64,000 bases of DNA from JBHYDC01 sp051861205 (GTDB taxonomy: Bacteria > Pseudomonadota > Alphaproteobacteria > Rhizobiales > Pleomorphomonadaceae). Location: contig JBHYDC010000006.1 in assembly GCA_051861205.1 (NCBI GenBank), forward strand, positions 1 to 64,000, in the 5' to 3' direction. A program made the translations under genes and the position numbers. Shown piece by piece: positions 43,502 to 53,473 of this stretch. The notes beneath the pieces are model-generated. The model was not told where the DNA came from. It saw only the letters and a list, made by a program, of their open reading frames with translations, and made no database searches. Position 1 is the stretch's first letter; the number at the start of each line of letters is the position of its first letter.

Positions 43502-44215
43502 TTAGATCACCACCACCCGGGCACCCACCGGAACGCGCTCGTAAAGGTCGATCACGTCCTCGTTGCGCATCCTGATGCATCCGGACGACACGGCTTGGCC
43601 GATCGTCCACGGTTCCGATGTGCCATGAATGCGATAGAGCGTGGACCCGAGATAGAGTGCCCGCGCGCCAAGCGGGTTTTGCGGGCCGCCGGCCATCATC
43701 GCCGGCAATTCAGGCTGACGCGCCCGCATCTCCTCCGGCGGCCACCAATCCGGCCACTCGGCCTTGCGTGTCACCGTATGAACGCCCGCCCACTCGAAGC
43801 CCGGCCGCCCGACGCCAACGCCATAACGCCTAGCTTTGCCGTCGGCCTCGACGAGGTAGAGGTAGCGCTCGTTGGTGTCGATCACCACGGTGCCCGGCGG
43901 TTCTGCCCCGTCGAAGGAAACCACGGCCGGCAGGTATCGCGGATCCGGCTTGCGCGTCGTTTTGGTGGCTTTGACGTCTGCGGGCGCTACTGTTGCCGAT
44001 GGCTGCGCGTCCTCAACCGGCAACCGAGCCCTACGCTGTAGCGGGGCTTCCCACTGGGAAACGACACCCGGGTCCAACTGCGCGGCCCAAGGCTGCGCCA
44101 GATCCGGCGACAGCACCACCGGCGGCGGCGTCAGATACCGCAGTGAGTTCGCCACCGCGGGCGCAGACAATGTGCCAATGCACATCGCCATCAGAGCGAA
44201 GGTTCTGATCAACAT
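43502..44215 (-). CDS. L,D-transpeptidase (YkuD domain)
   Basis: Cross-links or anchors peptidoglycan by 3-3 or lipoprotein linkage. 237 residues: signal peptide to about residue 22, a Pro/Ala-rich linker, then the YkuD domain with HGTSEPWTIG and the catalytic Cys in SSGCIRMRN. GGAGG before ATG 44215 fixes the start; the frame extends further. It is convergent with the LprI-like gene, seven bases apart. Confidence 0.92.
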   Translation of the reverse strand: MLIRTFALMAMCIGTLSAPAVANSLRYLTPPPVVLSPDLAQPWAAQLDPGVVSQWEAPLQRRARLPVEDAQPSATVAPADVKATKTTRKPDPRYLPAVVSFDGAEPPGTVVIDTNERYLYLVEADGKARRYGVGVGRPGFEWAGVHTVTRKAEWPDWWPPEEMRARQPELPAMMAGGPQNPLGARALYLGSTLYRIHGTSEPWTIGQAVSSGCIRMRNEDVIDLYERVPVGARVVVI

Positions 44216-44504
44216 GCCCCTCCATTCCAAGCCCGTTCGCAGGTCGTCGGCGCAGATCGGACGCAAGCTCGATTCGCCCACGCCACCCCAACAGCACTGC
44301 CGACAGCGACGCCATCAGCCAAGGACCGCGAACAGGGCCACCAACGCCAAACTCGATAACTCTGTGGGACTTTGGCCGAATTCCACTAAGAAAATTGAAA
44401 TGGCTCACAGCACACCCGCCAAAACTTGCAGCTTCCTGCGCTCGGCGAACTCATTGTTAACCGGGATCCACCTAGGCTCATTTCGCAAGACGCGGGAGAC
44501 GGAC

Positions 44505-45218
44505 ATGGCGGGCGGCCGGAAGGCATTTCGAATCGAGACCCTTCTGGGATCTGGATCGGCAGCGAAGTCGCAGACCGTCCGGACGGATCGATCAGACGAC
44601 ATCCTGCGCGAAATTAACGAACTCAAAAAGATGTTCGTCCCGGCAAAGGACGTTAGTCAGGAGATCGTCGAGGAATATCGCCGCCAGTTCACCGAAGCCT
44701 ACAAGTTGAAGCTGGAGCTGGACCAGATCCAGGAAGCGATCATGCGCACCAAGCGCGAGATCGCGAGCCTTCACATGTCCGGCTTCAAGGGCGAGGAGAT
44801 GAGCCGTGTCACCGATGAACTCGACGCGGTCGTCGGAGGCACCGAAAACGCCACGGACCAGATCCTGGCCGCCGCAGAAGCCATCGATGAGTGTGCGGGA
44901 AACCTTGCCGCCAGCTTGAAGGGCGACAATCAGGCCCAGGCGGCCGACATTCAGGAACGCGTTTTGCAGATCTTCGAGGCCTGCAATTTCCAGGACCTCA
45001 CCGGCCAGCGTATCCGCAAGGTCGTTAATGTGCTGCAGTTCATCGAGGACCGCGTGATGCACATGATGGAGATATGGGGCGGCATGGAAACCTTCGCCAG
45101 CATCGAAGCCGACGAAGCGCTGCGCCGCGAAGGCGATGCCGCGCTGCTCAACGGCCCGGCTCTGCCGGATGCCGAAGGCGTTGCCAGCCAAGACGATATC
45201 GACGCTCTTTTCGCCTGA
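44505..45218 (+). CDS. cheZ: CheZ-type CheY-P phosphatase, copy 1
   Basis: Dephosphorylates CheY in chemotaxis. 237 residues, all helical. The catalytic motif FQDLTGQRIRKV is present, with the Asp and Gln that act on CheY in the enterobacterial protein. The C-terminus SQDDIDALFA matches the CheY-binding peptide of CheZ. GGGAG at 44494-44498 precedes ATG 44505. A second CheZ homologue lies at 58583. It has no che neighbours here; symbol given by family, the two copies may differ in role. Confidence 0.85.
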   Translation: MAGGRKAFRIETLLGSGSAAKSQTVRTDRSDDILREINELKKMFVPAKDVSQEIVEEYRRQFTEAYKLKLELDQIQEAIMRTKREIASLHMSGFKGEEMSRVTDELDAVVGGTENATDQILAAAEAIDECAGNLAASLKGDNQAQAADIQERVLQIFEACNFQDLTGQRIRKVVNVLQFIEDRVMHMMEIWGGMETFASIEADEALRREGDAALLNGPALPDAEGVASQDDIDALFA

Positions 45219-45324
45219 TCGATCCCGCGTGAAGAACACGCGGCCTGCAGTTCATTCTTTCTACCATGGTTGCCACCGCCTTGGTTTCCCTATGGGCTTG
45301 ACGAACAACCAGCCTTTGTTCATA

Positions 45325-45339
45325 GAACATAAAAGGAAC
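45325..45339. promoter_or_regulatory. LexA (SOS) box upstream of tag
   Basis: GAAC-ATAAAAG-GAAC, the direct-repeat GAAC-N7-GAAC (equivalently GTTC-N7-GTTC) box of alphaproteobacterial LexA, ending 20 bases before the tag start at 45360. Sequence match is exact; binding is inferred. Confidence 0.7.
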
Positions 45340-45359
45340 AAAGCGAAGGCTACCTTTCC

Positions 45360-45992
45360 ATGACGAACGACGGTCTCTTGATGGGATCCGATGGTCTGGT
45401 CCGCTGCTGGTGGGCGGGAAGCGATCCGGAGTATCTGCGCTATCACGACACCGAATGGGGGCGTCCGGTCTCCAATGAGACCCGATTGTTCGAAAAGCTC
45501 TGCCTGGAGGGGTTCCAGTCCGGCCTGTCCTGGCTCACGATCCTGCGCAAGCGCGAGAACTTCCGCTGTGCCTTTGCCGGGTTCGATATCGAAACCGTTG
45601 CTAAATTCACCGAGGCCGAAATCGAGCATCTTTTGACGGACGTGGGCATCGTGCGCCATCGCGGCAAGATCACGTCGGTGATCAACAATGCCCGCCGGGC
45701 CCGCGCGCTTCAGGACGAGGCCGGATCGCTTGCCGCCTTCCTCTGGCGGTTCGAGCCCGATCCCGACACCCGTCCGGCGTCGGTGGATTATGCTGCTTTG
45801 TCCAAAATCACGCAAAGCAAGGAGTCCGCCGCCCTGTCGAAGGATCTGCGCAAGCGTGGCTGGAGCTTCGTCGGCCCGACCACGCTCTACGCCTTCATGC
45901 AGGCGATGGGCCTCGTCAACGACCACCTCGAAGGCTGTGCGATCCGTGCCGCCGCCGAGGCCGACCGCACAGCGTTCAAACGGCCGCGTTAG
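45360..45992 (+). CDS. tag: DNA-3-methyladenine glycosylase I
   Basis: Removes 3-methyladenine from alkylated DNA. 210 residues. Family signatures CWWAGSDPEYLRYHDTEWG, EGFQSGLSWLTIL, RGWSFVGPTTLYAFMQAMGLVNDH (in parts) and EGC, with Cys/His residues of the zinc site. ATG 45360 starts MTNDGLLMGS; an internal ATG at 45381 is an alternative. A LexA box lies in the promoter region, which suggests SOS induction. Ends with a 4-base overlap of the convergent hisG. Confidence 0.93.
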   Translation: MTNDGLLMGSDGLVRCWWAGSDPEYLRYHDTEWGRPVSNETRLFEKLCLEGFQSGLSWLTILRKRENFRCAFAGFDIETVAKFTEAEIEHLLTDVGIVRHRGKITSVINNARRARALQDEAGSLAAFLWRFEPDPDTRPASVDYAALSKITQSKESAALSKDLRKRGWSFVGPTTLYAFMQAMGLVNDHLEGCAIRAAAEADRTAFKRPR

Positions 45993-47005
45993 CCGCCGGC
46001 AAGGCGCTTGGCGAGCGCGTCATAGAGAGGATTCTCGGCCTCGAACACATATTCGACGCTGGAAACAGCTACTGTTTTTGCACCCTGCTGCGTCAAAAAC
46101 GCCGCGCAGGCATGAACTTGACCGGCCGGGCACAGCGTCCAGATACCGGCTGCGCCCACCGTTACCGCTCCCCCGAACCGGCTGAATACCGCCTCAACCA
46201 GTGCGTCCGAGGGGGCGATTGCCGCATCGATGCGCTTCACCGCCCGCGCCCGCGCATCGGCGGCAATCCGCGTCAGCATGGTCTGTGCGGCGGCCTTCGT
46301 CGCCTGCGACCAATCCGCCGCGAGCGACCCCGTGAGCGCCGCTTCCGACCGCATGATCACGCCGTCGTCCACGATCTTGAGCCCGTTTTCCGTTAGCGTC
46401 CGCCCGCTCGACGTGATGTCCACGATCAACTCGGCCGTGCCCGCCGCCGGTGCGCCTTCGGTGGCGCCGGGGCTCTCCACGATCAGATAGTCGTGCACGC
46501 CGTGCCCGGTCAAAAACCGCCGGGTCAGCGACACATATTTGGTGGCAACCCGCATCGGCCGGTGATGCTTCAGCCGGAACCGCGCGGCAACGTCCGCGAG
46601 ATCGGCCATCACCTGCACATCCAGCCACGCCTGCGGCACCGCCACTACCACATTGGCATGCCCGAACCCGAGCTTGGTCACGATGTGAGCGGGGTCGGGC
46701 GCGCCGTCCTCCAGCTTCACGCCCAGCCGGATTTCTTCATGGCTGGGCCCGAGCGTCTCGTGCAACAGGTCGATGCCCGTCACCGCCAAGTGCACACCGC
46801 CGCCGCCGATCTCCCGCGCGATCTCGGAAGCCGAGCGGAATTGCACACCGGCGCCCGCAATTCCGTCGATGCTGCCGAAGTAATCCCGTGCGCCGCGCGC
46901 TTGACGGATCACGAGCCCGGACCGCTCGAAAAACGCCAGCGTCTGCTCCTGAAGCCGCCCCTTGGAGGGGATCGCGACGATCAACGCCCCGTTCATCGCG
47001 CTCAT
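45989..47005 (-). CDS. hisG: ATP phosphoribosyltransferase
   Basis: First step of histidine biosynthesis: joins ATP and PRPP. 338 residues with IPSKGRLQEQTLAFFERSG at the N-terminus, the PRPP-binding VDITSSGRTL motif and a long C-terminal region. HisZ is encoded next to it, which marks the HisG-HisZ type complex. Its start (47005) overlaps the hisZ stop by 4 bases. Last gene of the leftward hisS-hisZ-hisG operon. Confidence 0.94.
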   Translation of the reverse strand: MSAMNGALIVAIPSKGRLQEQTLAFFERSGLVIRQARGARDYFGSIDGIAGAGVQFRSASEIAREIGGGGVHLAVTGIDLLHETLGPSHEEIRLGVKLEDGAPDPAHIVTKLGFGHANVVVAVPQAWLDVQVMADLADVAARFRLKHHRPMRVATKYVSLTRRFLTGHGVHDYLIVESPGATEGAPAAGTAELIVDITSSGRTLTENGLKIVDDGVIMRSEAALTGSLAADWSQATKAAAQTMLTRIAADARARAVKRIDAAIAPSDALVEAVFSRFGGAVTVGAAGIWTLCPAGQVHACAAFLTQQGAKTVAVSSVEYVFEAENPLYDALAKRLAGG

Positions 47006-48114
47006 TGGCCGGTCTCCTGGAAGCGTTCTGTCCAGACGGCAAAGCCCACTGCGCCCACGCCGGGCGCCGCACCGAATCCCGCCATCAGCCCATCATATCG
47101 ACCGCCGCCGCAGACTTGACCGATGTCGGGCCGCGCCGCGTCGAACACGTCGAAGACGAAGCCGTCGTAATAGCCGAGCTTGCGGCGGAAGCGGGCCGAG
47201 AAAACCGCCCCCGGCACAATCGGAGCGATCAGCTTCGCCCGCGCCGCGAACCGCGCCACAGCCGCCTCGAACCGGGCGGGGCGGCCGATCCGCGCCGACA
47301 GCGCGGAAAGTGCGCCCGCCGCCGCCTCGATCGGCGCTTCGATAGCGATCAGGTCGCGGATCGCCGTCACATGCGCATCGGGAATCACGTCCTCGGCCGC
47401 AAGCATCGCCTGTTCCAGAACCCGTTCGGCGATTTCTCCGGTCGAGCGTCCGCCCACCGTCTGAATGCCGGCTATGGCCAGAATATCGGCGAAGAGTTCG
47501 CCCACTTTTTCCGCCGGAAAATGCGACAAGGCGGCGATGATTTCGCCGTGGGCGGCGAAATTGGAGTATCCCGCCCGCCGGTCCGCCATCCGGTCCAGCG
47601 TTTCGATCACCCGCGCCGGATCGCCGAACAGAGCCGTCAGCCGCCGCTTCCAAGCGGGCGGCACGGTCAGCGCGTCGAGAAGGCCTGCGAACAGCGCGAC
47701 GTCGCCGATCACGACATGCCGCGCGCCCAGCCCGAAGGCATCGGAAATGCCCAGCGCCAGCGTCAGCGCTTCCGCATCCGCCGCGTCGGCATCATGGCGG
47801 CCGATGATCTCGCCGCCCATCTGCCACACTTCGTCGGCTTCGCCCGCGCGCCCGTTGCGGAAGATCCGGCCGGAATAGCTGTATCGCCCGCCTTCCGGCG
47901 CGGTTTTCAGCGTCTTGGCGCAGACCGGAATGGTGAATTCCGGCCGCAGGCACCAGCCGACGCCCCGGTTGTCGGTCGTCACGAAGATGCGCCGGCGAAA
48001 ATCCTCGCCGGAAATCCGCACGAAATCCTCCATCGGCAGAAGCACCGGCACGTCCACCGGGCTGAACCCCGCCGCCTCGAACACCTCGCCCGCGCGCTTC
48101 AGCCCGTCGATCAT
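47002..48114 (-). CDS. hisZ: ATP phosphoribosyltransferase regulatory subunit
   Basis: A catalytically inactive paralogue of histidyl-tRNA synthetase that supports HisG and its histidine feedback. 370 residues. Class II fold remnants are visible: LRPEFTIPVC, YSYSGRIFRNGRAGEADEVWQMGGEIIG (pieces), and VCGGGRYDGL near the C-terminus. ATG 48114 overlaps the hisS stop by 4 bases (ATGA), so this and not the longer frame is the start. Confidence 0.93.
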   Translation of the reverse strand: MIDGLKRAGEVFEAAGFSPVDVPVLLPMEDFVRISGEDFRRRIFVTTDNRGVGWCLRPEFTIPVCAKTLKTAPEGGRYSYSGRIFRNGRAGEADEVWQMGGEIIGRHDADAADAEALTLALGISDAFGLGARHVVIGDVALFAGLLDALTVPPAWKRRLTALFGDPARVIETLDRMADRRAGYSNFAAHGEIIAALSHFPAEKVGELFADILAIAGIQTVGGRSTGEIAERVLEQAMLAAEDVIPDAHVTAIRDLIAIEAPIEAAAGALSALSARIGRPARFEAAVARFAARAKLIAPIVPGAVFSARFRRKLGYYDGFVFDVFDAARPDIGQVCGGGRYDGLMAGFGAAPGVGAVGFAVWTERFQETGQ

Positions 48115-49619
48115 GACGCCCCCCGCGCCGCCGCGATCATGGCGCGCACCTCGGTAACGAGATCCGCCCGGTCGATCTCCTTTTGCGCCGGCCGTTCGGC
48201 CTTCCACGTCGCATTATCGGAAATCCCGGCGGCAAGCTGCTTGCCGAGCGCCAGATCCTTAAGCTGAACCTTCCCCGCCTCCCGCTCGTTGCTCCCCACA
48301 ATGACGGCGACGGGACTATTGCGCCGGTCGGCGTATTTCATCTGAGCTTTCATGCCGGACGAACCAAGGTAGAGTTCGGCGGGGATATCGGCGTTGCGCA
48401 GGTCGGAGACCATCTTCTGGTAGTCGGCGAGGGCGTACGGATCCTTGTCCATGACCATCACGACAACCGGCCCCGCCGTATCGGCCTCATCCAGCTTACC
48501 GAGCGATTGTAGCGCGGCCATGAGGCGCGAAACACCCACGGAAAAGCCCGTCGCCGGAACCGGTTCCTTCAAGAAACGGCCAACCAATCCGTCGTATCTG
48601 CCGCCGCCACCGACCGAACCGAAGCGGACAGTTTGTCCGTCATCGTTCTTCACGACAAAGGTTAGCCCAGCCTCATAAACCGGCCCTGTATAGTATTCCA
48701 GGCCGCGTACAACGGATGGGTCAATAACAATCCGGTCTGAGCCAAATCCAGCAGCGCGCACGACAGATTGTATTTCGCTCAATTCAGCGCGTCCCTCAAG
48801 GAAAAGAGGGCTTTTTTCTGCTATAGAGGACCCGTCGGGCAGTCTTGGTGAATTCAATAGAGCTTCGTTATCTGCAACCCCCTCACCGATCACTAAGGTT
48901 TCCAACAGCAAGTTGATTTGCCAGTCTTTCAGTCCGGCACCTTTGGTGAAGTCGCCGCTCTCGTCTTTCCGGCCACCGCCGAGTAGTAGCGCGACGTCCT
49001 CTTTGGAAAACTTATCCAGCTTATCAATCGCCCGCAGCACCGTCAGCCGCGTCGCCGCGTGCTCCGGCCCGCCGATCCCGATTGCCTCCATCACCCCATC
49101 GAGCACCTTTCGGTTGTTCACCCGGATGGCATAGCTCCCGCGCGGAATGCCCAGCGCCTCCAGCGTATCCGCCGCCATCATGCACATCTCGGCATCCGCG
49201 GCTACGCTCGCAGCCCCCACCGTATCCGCGTCGAACTGCATGAACTGGCGGAACCGGCCCGGCCCCGGTTTCTCGTTGCGGAACACATATCCCGCCCGGT
49301 AGCTGCGAAAGGGCTTGGGCAGCCGCTCGTGATTTTCCGCGTAGTAGCGGGCGAGCGGAGCCGTCAGGTCGTAGCGCAGGCTCAGCCATTGCTCGTCGTC
49401 GTCCTGGAACGAGAACACGCCCTCGTTCGGCCGGTCTTGGTCGGGCAGAAACTTGCCGAGCGCGTCGGTGTATTCGATCAGCGGTGTTTCCACCGGCTCG
49501 AATCCATAGCGCTCATAGACGTGTCGGATCGTTTCCAGCATCCGGTGGGCCGCTTTTATTTCGGCCGGGGTGCGGTCCACGAAGCCGCGCGGAACCCGCG
49601 CTTTCAGAAAATCCGACAT
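48111..49619 (-). CDS. hisS: histidyl-tRNA synthetase
   Basis: Charges tRNA-His. 502 residues. Class II motif 2 region YVFRNEKPGPGRFRQFMQFD, HisA GLEYYTGPVYE, HisB GGGGRYDGLVGRF and motif 3 FSVGVSRLMAAL are visible. ATG 49619. First gene of the hisS-hisZ-hisG operon. The stretch at about 48640-49000, which codes for the insertion domain and nearby parts, has clearly lower GC and different codon use from the rest of the gene. Confidence 0.95.
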   Translation of the reverse strand: MSDFLKARVPRGFVDRTPAEIKAAHRMLETIRHVYERYGFEPVETPLIEYTDALGKFLPDQDRPNEGVFSFQDDDEQWLSLRYDLTAPLARYYAENHERLPKPFRSYRAGYVFRNEKPGPGRFRQFMQFDADTVGAASVAADAEMCMMAADTLEALGIPRGSYAIRVNNRKVLDGVMEAIGIGGPEHAATRLTVLRAIDKLDKFSKEDVALLLGGGRKDESGDFTKGAGLKDWQINLLLETLVIGEGVADNEALLNSPRLPDGSSIAEKSPLFLEGRAELSEIQSVVRAAGFGSDRIVIDPSVVRGLEYYTGPVYEAGLTFVVKNDDGQTVRFGSVGGGGRYDGLVGRFLKEPVPATGFSVGVSRLMAALQSLGKLDEADTAGPVVVMVMDKDPYALADYQKMVSDLRNADIPAELYLGSSGMKAQMKYADRRNSPVAVIVGSNEREAGKVQLKDLALGKQLAAGISDNATWKAERPAQKEIDRADLVTEVRAMIAAARGAS

Positions 49620-49686
49620 CGGTTGCTTGCCTTGGGGTCGGCCCCGCGAAGGGCGCAGTTTCAGCGCGCCGCAGCCCTAAAAACAA

Positions 49687-49720
49687 GGAAACCCGCAGGC
49701 CGTGAGGCGCGCGGGTTTCC
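49687..49720 (-). terminator. intrinsic terminator of doxX
   Basis: Perfect 10-base stem GGAAACCCGC / GCGGGTTTCC with a 14-base loop. Read leftward it is followed by TTGTTTTTA. It separates doxX from hisS. Confidence 0.75.
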
Positions 49721-49764
49721 TAGACGATCACGCCCTGAAGGGCAAGGATCGGCTCATCGCGGGG

Positions 49765-50187
49765 TTAGGCCAGCGAAGGCACGCCGCGTACCTTGGCGTC
49801 CAGCGACCAGGCGCCGGGGCCCGACGCGATCAGCGCCAGGAAGCCGCCCGAAATGGTGAGGTTCTTCATGAACATGATCCGCTGCGTAAGATCGGCCATC
49901 GCGTCCGTCCCGGTGATTGCCAGGAAGTGGAAGAGGTAGCCGGACACCACGCAGAAGCCGATCAACAGAAGCGACGCGATTCGGGTCTGGTAACCCACGA
50001 GAACCGCCAATCCGGCGCCAACCTCGACAACAATCGCCACGGGCAGCAGCGCGCTCGGAACGCCCATGAACTCCATGTATCCGGCAGTGCCGGCATAGTC
50101 GGCGATCTTGCCGAAGCCGGACAGCAGGAAAATGAATGAGAGAAGCACGCGAGCAGCGAGCAGAATCGGAGCTTGATAAGCAGTCAT
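49765..50187 (-). CDS. DoxX family membrane protein
   Basis: 140 residues with four membrane helices: LLAARVLLSFIFLLSGFGKI, LPVAIVVEVGAGLAVLVGY, IASLLLIGFCVVSGYLF and the final ISGGFLALIASG. The DoxX family is linked to thiol and redox stress membrane complexes, but its role here is unknown. ATG 50187 is preferred; the frame allows ATG 50202. A terminator follows at 49687. Confidence 0.82.
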   Translation of the reverse strand: MTAYQAPILLAARVLLSFIFLLSGFGKIADYAGTAGYMEFMGVPSALLPVAIVVEVGAGLAVLVGYQTRIASLLLIGFCVVSGYLFHFLAITGTDAMADLTQRIMFMKNLTISGGFLALIASGPGAWSLDAKVRGVPSLA

Positions 50188-50379
50188 GACGGTGTCTTTC
50201 AAATCTTAGGATTGGGCCTGCCTCTAGGGCGGCCCTCAACTTGATTGTTATCGCAAGATTAACGTCGCCAATAGACGCGCGGTGATGAATAGCTTGTTCG
50301 CAAATTGAGAACAGTCACAATCTATTGATCGCAATCGGGCGCTAAAATGCCGGCTGCCAGGCGAATGGCACGCAAAAGA

Positions 50380-50404
50380 AAAGGCGGGCACAGGGCCCGC
50401 CTTT
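50380..50404 (-). terminator. intrinsic terminator of groESL
   Basis: Stem AAAGGCGGGC / GCCCGCCTTT (50380-50389 and 50395-50404), five-base loop. Leftward it is followed by TCTTTT. It lies 26 bases past the groEL stop. Confidence 0.85.
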
Positions 50405-50429
50405 CCAAATGTTCAAGCGCTGGACTTTA

Positions 50430-52064
<1,635 letters not shown>

Positions 52065-52113
52065 TTTAAGTCCTCGATTTCATAAATTGGATCTAGACAA
52101 CGGGTCGCTGGCG

Positions 52114-52401
52114 TCAGGCCACGATACCCATGATGTCGGACTCCTTCATGATGAGGAGATCCTGGCCGTCGATCTTGACTTCGGTGCCGGACCACTTGCC
52201 AAACAGCACCTTGTCGCCGGCCTTAACGTCGAGAGCGACGATATCGCCGCGATCGTTCCGGGCGCCCGGGCCGACGGCGACGACTTCACCCTGCTGCGGC
52301 TTTTCCTTCGCGGTGTCCGGAATGATGATGCCGCCGGCGGTCCGCTCTTCAGACTCCAGACGACGGACGACCACGCGATCGTGCAGCGGACGGAAGCTCA
52401 T
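52114..52401 (-). CDS. groES: 10 kDa co-chaperonin GroES
   Basis: Lid of the GroEL chamber. 95 residues starting MSFRPLHDRVVVRR, with the mobile loop ESEERTAGGIIIPD and VLFGKWSGTEVKIDG. AGAGGAG precedes ATG 52401; an in-frame start at 52437 adds 12 unrelated residues. The CIRCE element at 52479-52505 lies 78 bases upstream. Confidence 0.97.
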   Translation of the reverse strand: MSFRPLHDRVVVRRLESEERTAGGIIIPDTAKEKPQQGEVVAVGPGARNDRGDIVALDVKAGDKVLFGKWSGTEVKIDGQDLLIMKESDIMGIVA

Positions 52402-52478
52402 AGGTTCTGCTCCTCTTGGGCATAGTTTGTCGGCCAATGGCGAGTTCGCTCACGGCCAACGCTTTCAAGCTGGGCCTG

Positions 52479-52505
52479 TTAGCACTCACATCCAGCGAGT
52501 GCCAC
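52479..52505. promoter_or_regulatory. CIRCE element (HrcA operator)
   Basis: TTAGCACTC-N9-GAGTGCCAC, an inverted repeat matching the CIRCE consensus TTAGCACTC-N9-GAGTGCTAA except two changes in the right arm. It lies in the groESL promoter region and predicts HrcA repression with heat-shock release. Confidence 0.92.
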
Positions 52506-52557
52506 GGCATGGTGGAAATAAGCGCGCGCCCCAGTCATGTCAAGGCGAGTGCCGGGA

Positions 52558-52701
52558 CTAAAGTGTGCGGAGGGTAAAGGCGGCCAGTCCGGGAAATTCC
52601 GCCCGCACGAAGGGGCAGCCGTCATACTCGGCGAAGACGCCTTCGATCAGCGCGGCAAGCGCCGGGCCGTCGCTGTCAACAGCAGGGCGGATAGGAATCA
52701 A
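52558..52701 (-). pseudogene. remnant of a GNAT acetyltransferase (N-terminal piece)
   Basis: 47 codons, TTG at 52701 to TAG at 52558, coding IPIRPAVDSDGPALAALIEG, then VFAEYDGCPFVRAEFPGLAA. This is the first β-strand and first helix of a GNAT acetyltransferase of a kind that normally continues for over 100 residues. It stops abruptly and runs into the groES promoter region. It lies 17 bases after the secreted protein gene at 52719, so it may be translated from that transcript. It could be a short functional peptide, but a remnant is more likely. Confidence 0.55.
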
Positions 52702-52718
52702 AACGCCGAACTCCGTCC

Positions 52719-53297
52719 CTACTGGGAGGAGATTGTGAATGGTAGCTCGAAGCTTCCGGACTTATCGGCGTTCTTATCGCGCAGGCGCGTTTGCAGCACA
52801 TAGTCGCCGGGCTTCAAACCCTGGAAACTATAAGTGATGAACACCTGGAATTCCTTGTTCCGGCGGCGCGACGTCATGCTGAGCGTGGCGAAGCCGTCCT
52901 GCGAATGAAGGATCTGCCCCTTTGCCGTGCGAAGCTCGAAATCCGCGTCGAAGGCGATTTTGAAAAGGTCGCCATCGCTGCCATAGCCGTAACCGAAGGG
53001 TTCGGCATAGACGAGCATATCCTCGCCCGCCTTGAAGATATTCGTCGGGCGCACGTCGTATATGCCGAAGCCGGCCGGCTTTGCGGTTACGAAGAGGGCC
53101 TCGGAGAAGGAGAGGGGGGCCAGATCCCACACCGCGTTGAAAGCGGCTTCGACGGAGGCTAGCGCCTGAACTGGCTTGCCCTCGGTCAACAGAGCTTCGG
53201 CTTCCTGGGCGTTCTGCAAAACAGGACCGGCCAGGGCGCTGCCGCCGAGAAGAACGAAAACAGCAGCCGCGCGGCAAAGCTGACCAGCCAGGAGCAT
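52719..53297 (-). CDS. secreted protein of unknown function
   Basis: 192 residues: signal peptide (MLLAGQLCRAAAVFVLLGGSALAG), then a mature domain with EAEALLTEGKPVQALASVEAAFNAVWDL, FGIYDVRPTNIFKAGEDMLVYAEPFGYGY (in pieces) and a C-terminal β-rich part FQVFITYSFQGLKPGDYVLQTRLRDKN. It looks like a periplasmic domain with a β-sandwich C-terminus. No known function. GGAG-like sequence is weak before ATG 53297. Confidence 0.75.
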   Translation of the reverse strand: MLLAGQLCRAAAVFVLLGGSALAGPVLQNAQEAEALLTEGKPVQALASVEAAFNAVWDLAPLSFSEALFVTAKPAGFGIYDVRPTNIFKAGEDMLVYAEPFGYGYGSDGDLFKIAFDADFELRTAKGQILHSQDGFATLSMTSRRRNKEFQVFITYSFQGLKPGDYVLQTRLRDKNADKSGSFELPFTISSQ

Positions 53298-53473
53298 AAC
53301 CTGGGAACCTCGTGTTGAACCATAGCCTGCGAAAGGCGGATACTCGCGATATCGCGGCATCTTAGCCGCCTTGATCGCAATGCCAAGCCCCGCGCAGGCC
53401 TCTGGTCACAACTTGTGCCCGATATCGACACTTTTGTCGGTGCTTCAGGTCAAAGGCCAGCCGACGTCGGTGT

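Noticed and set aside
46450..48267. 605-codon open frame on the plus strand opposite hisG-hisZ
   Set aside because: Arg/Pro/Ser-rich antisense translation; the his operon with 4-base overlaps occupies the minus strand.
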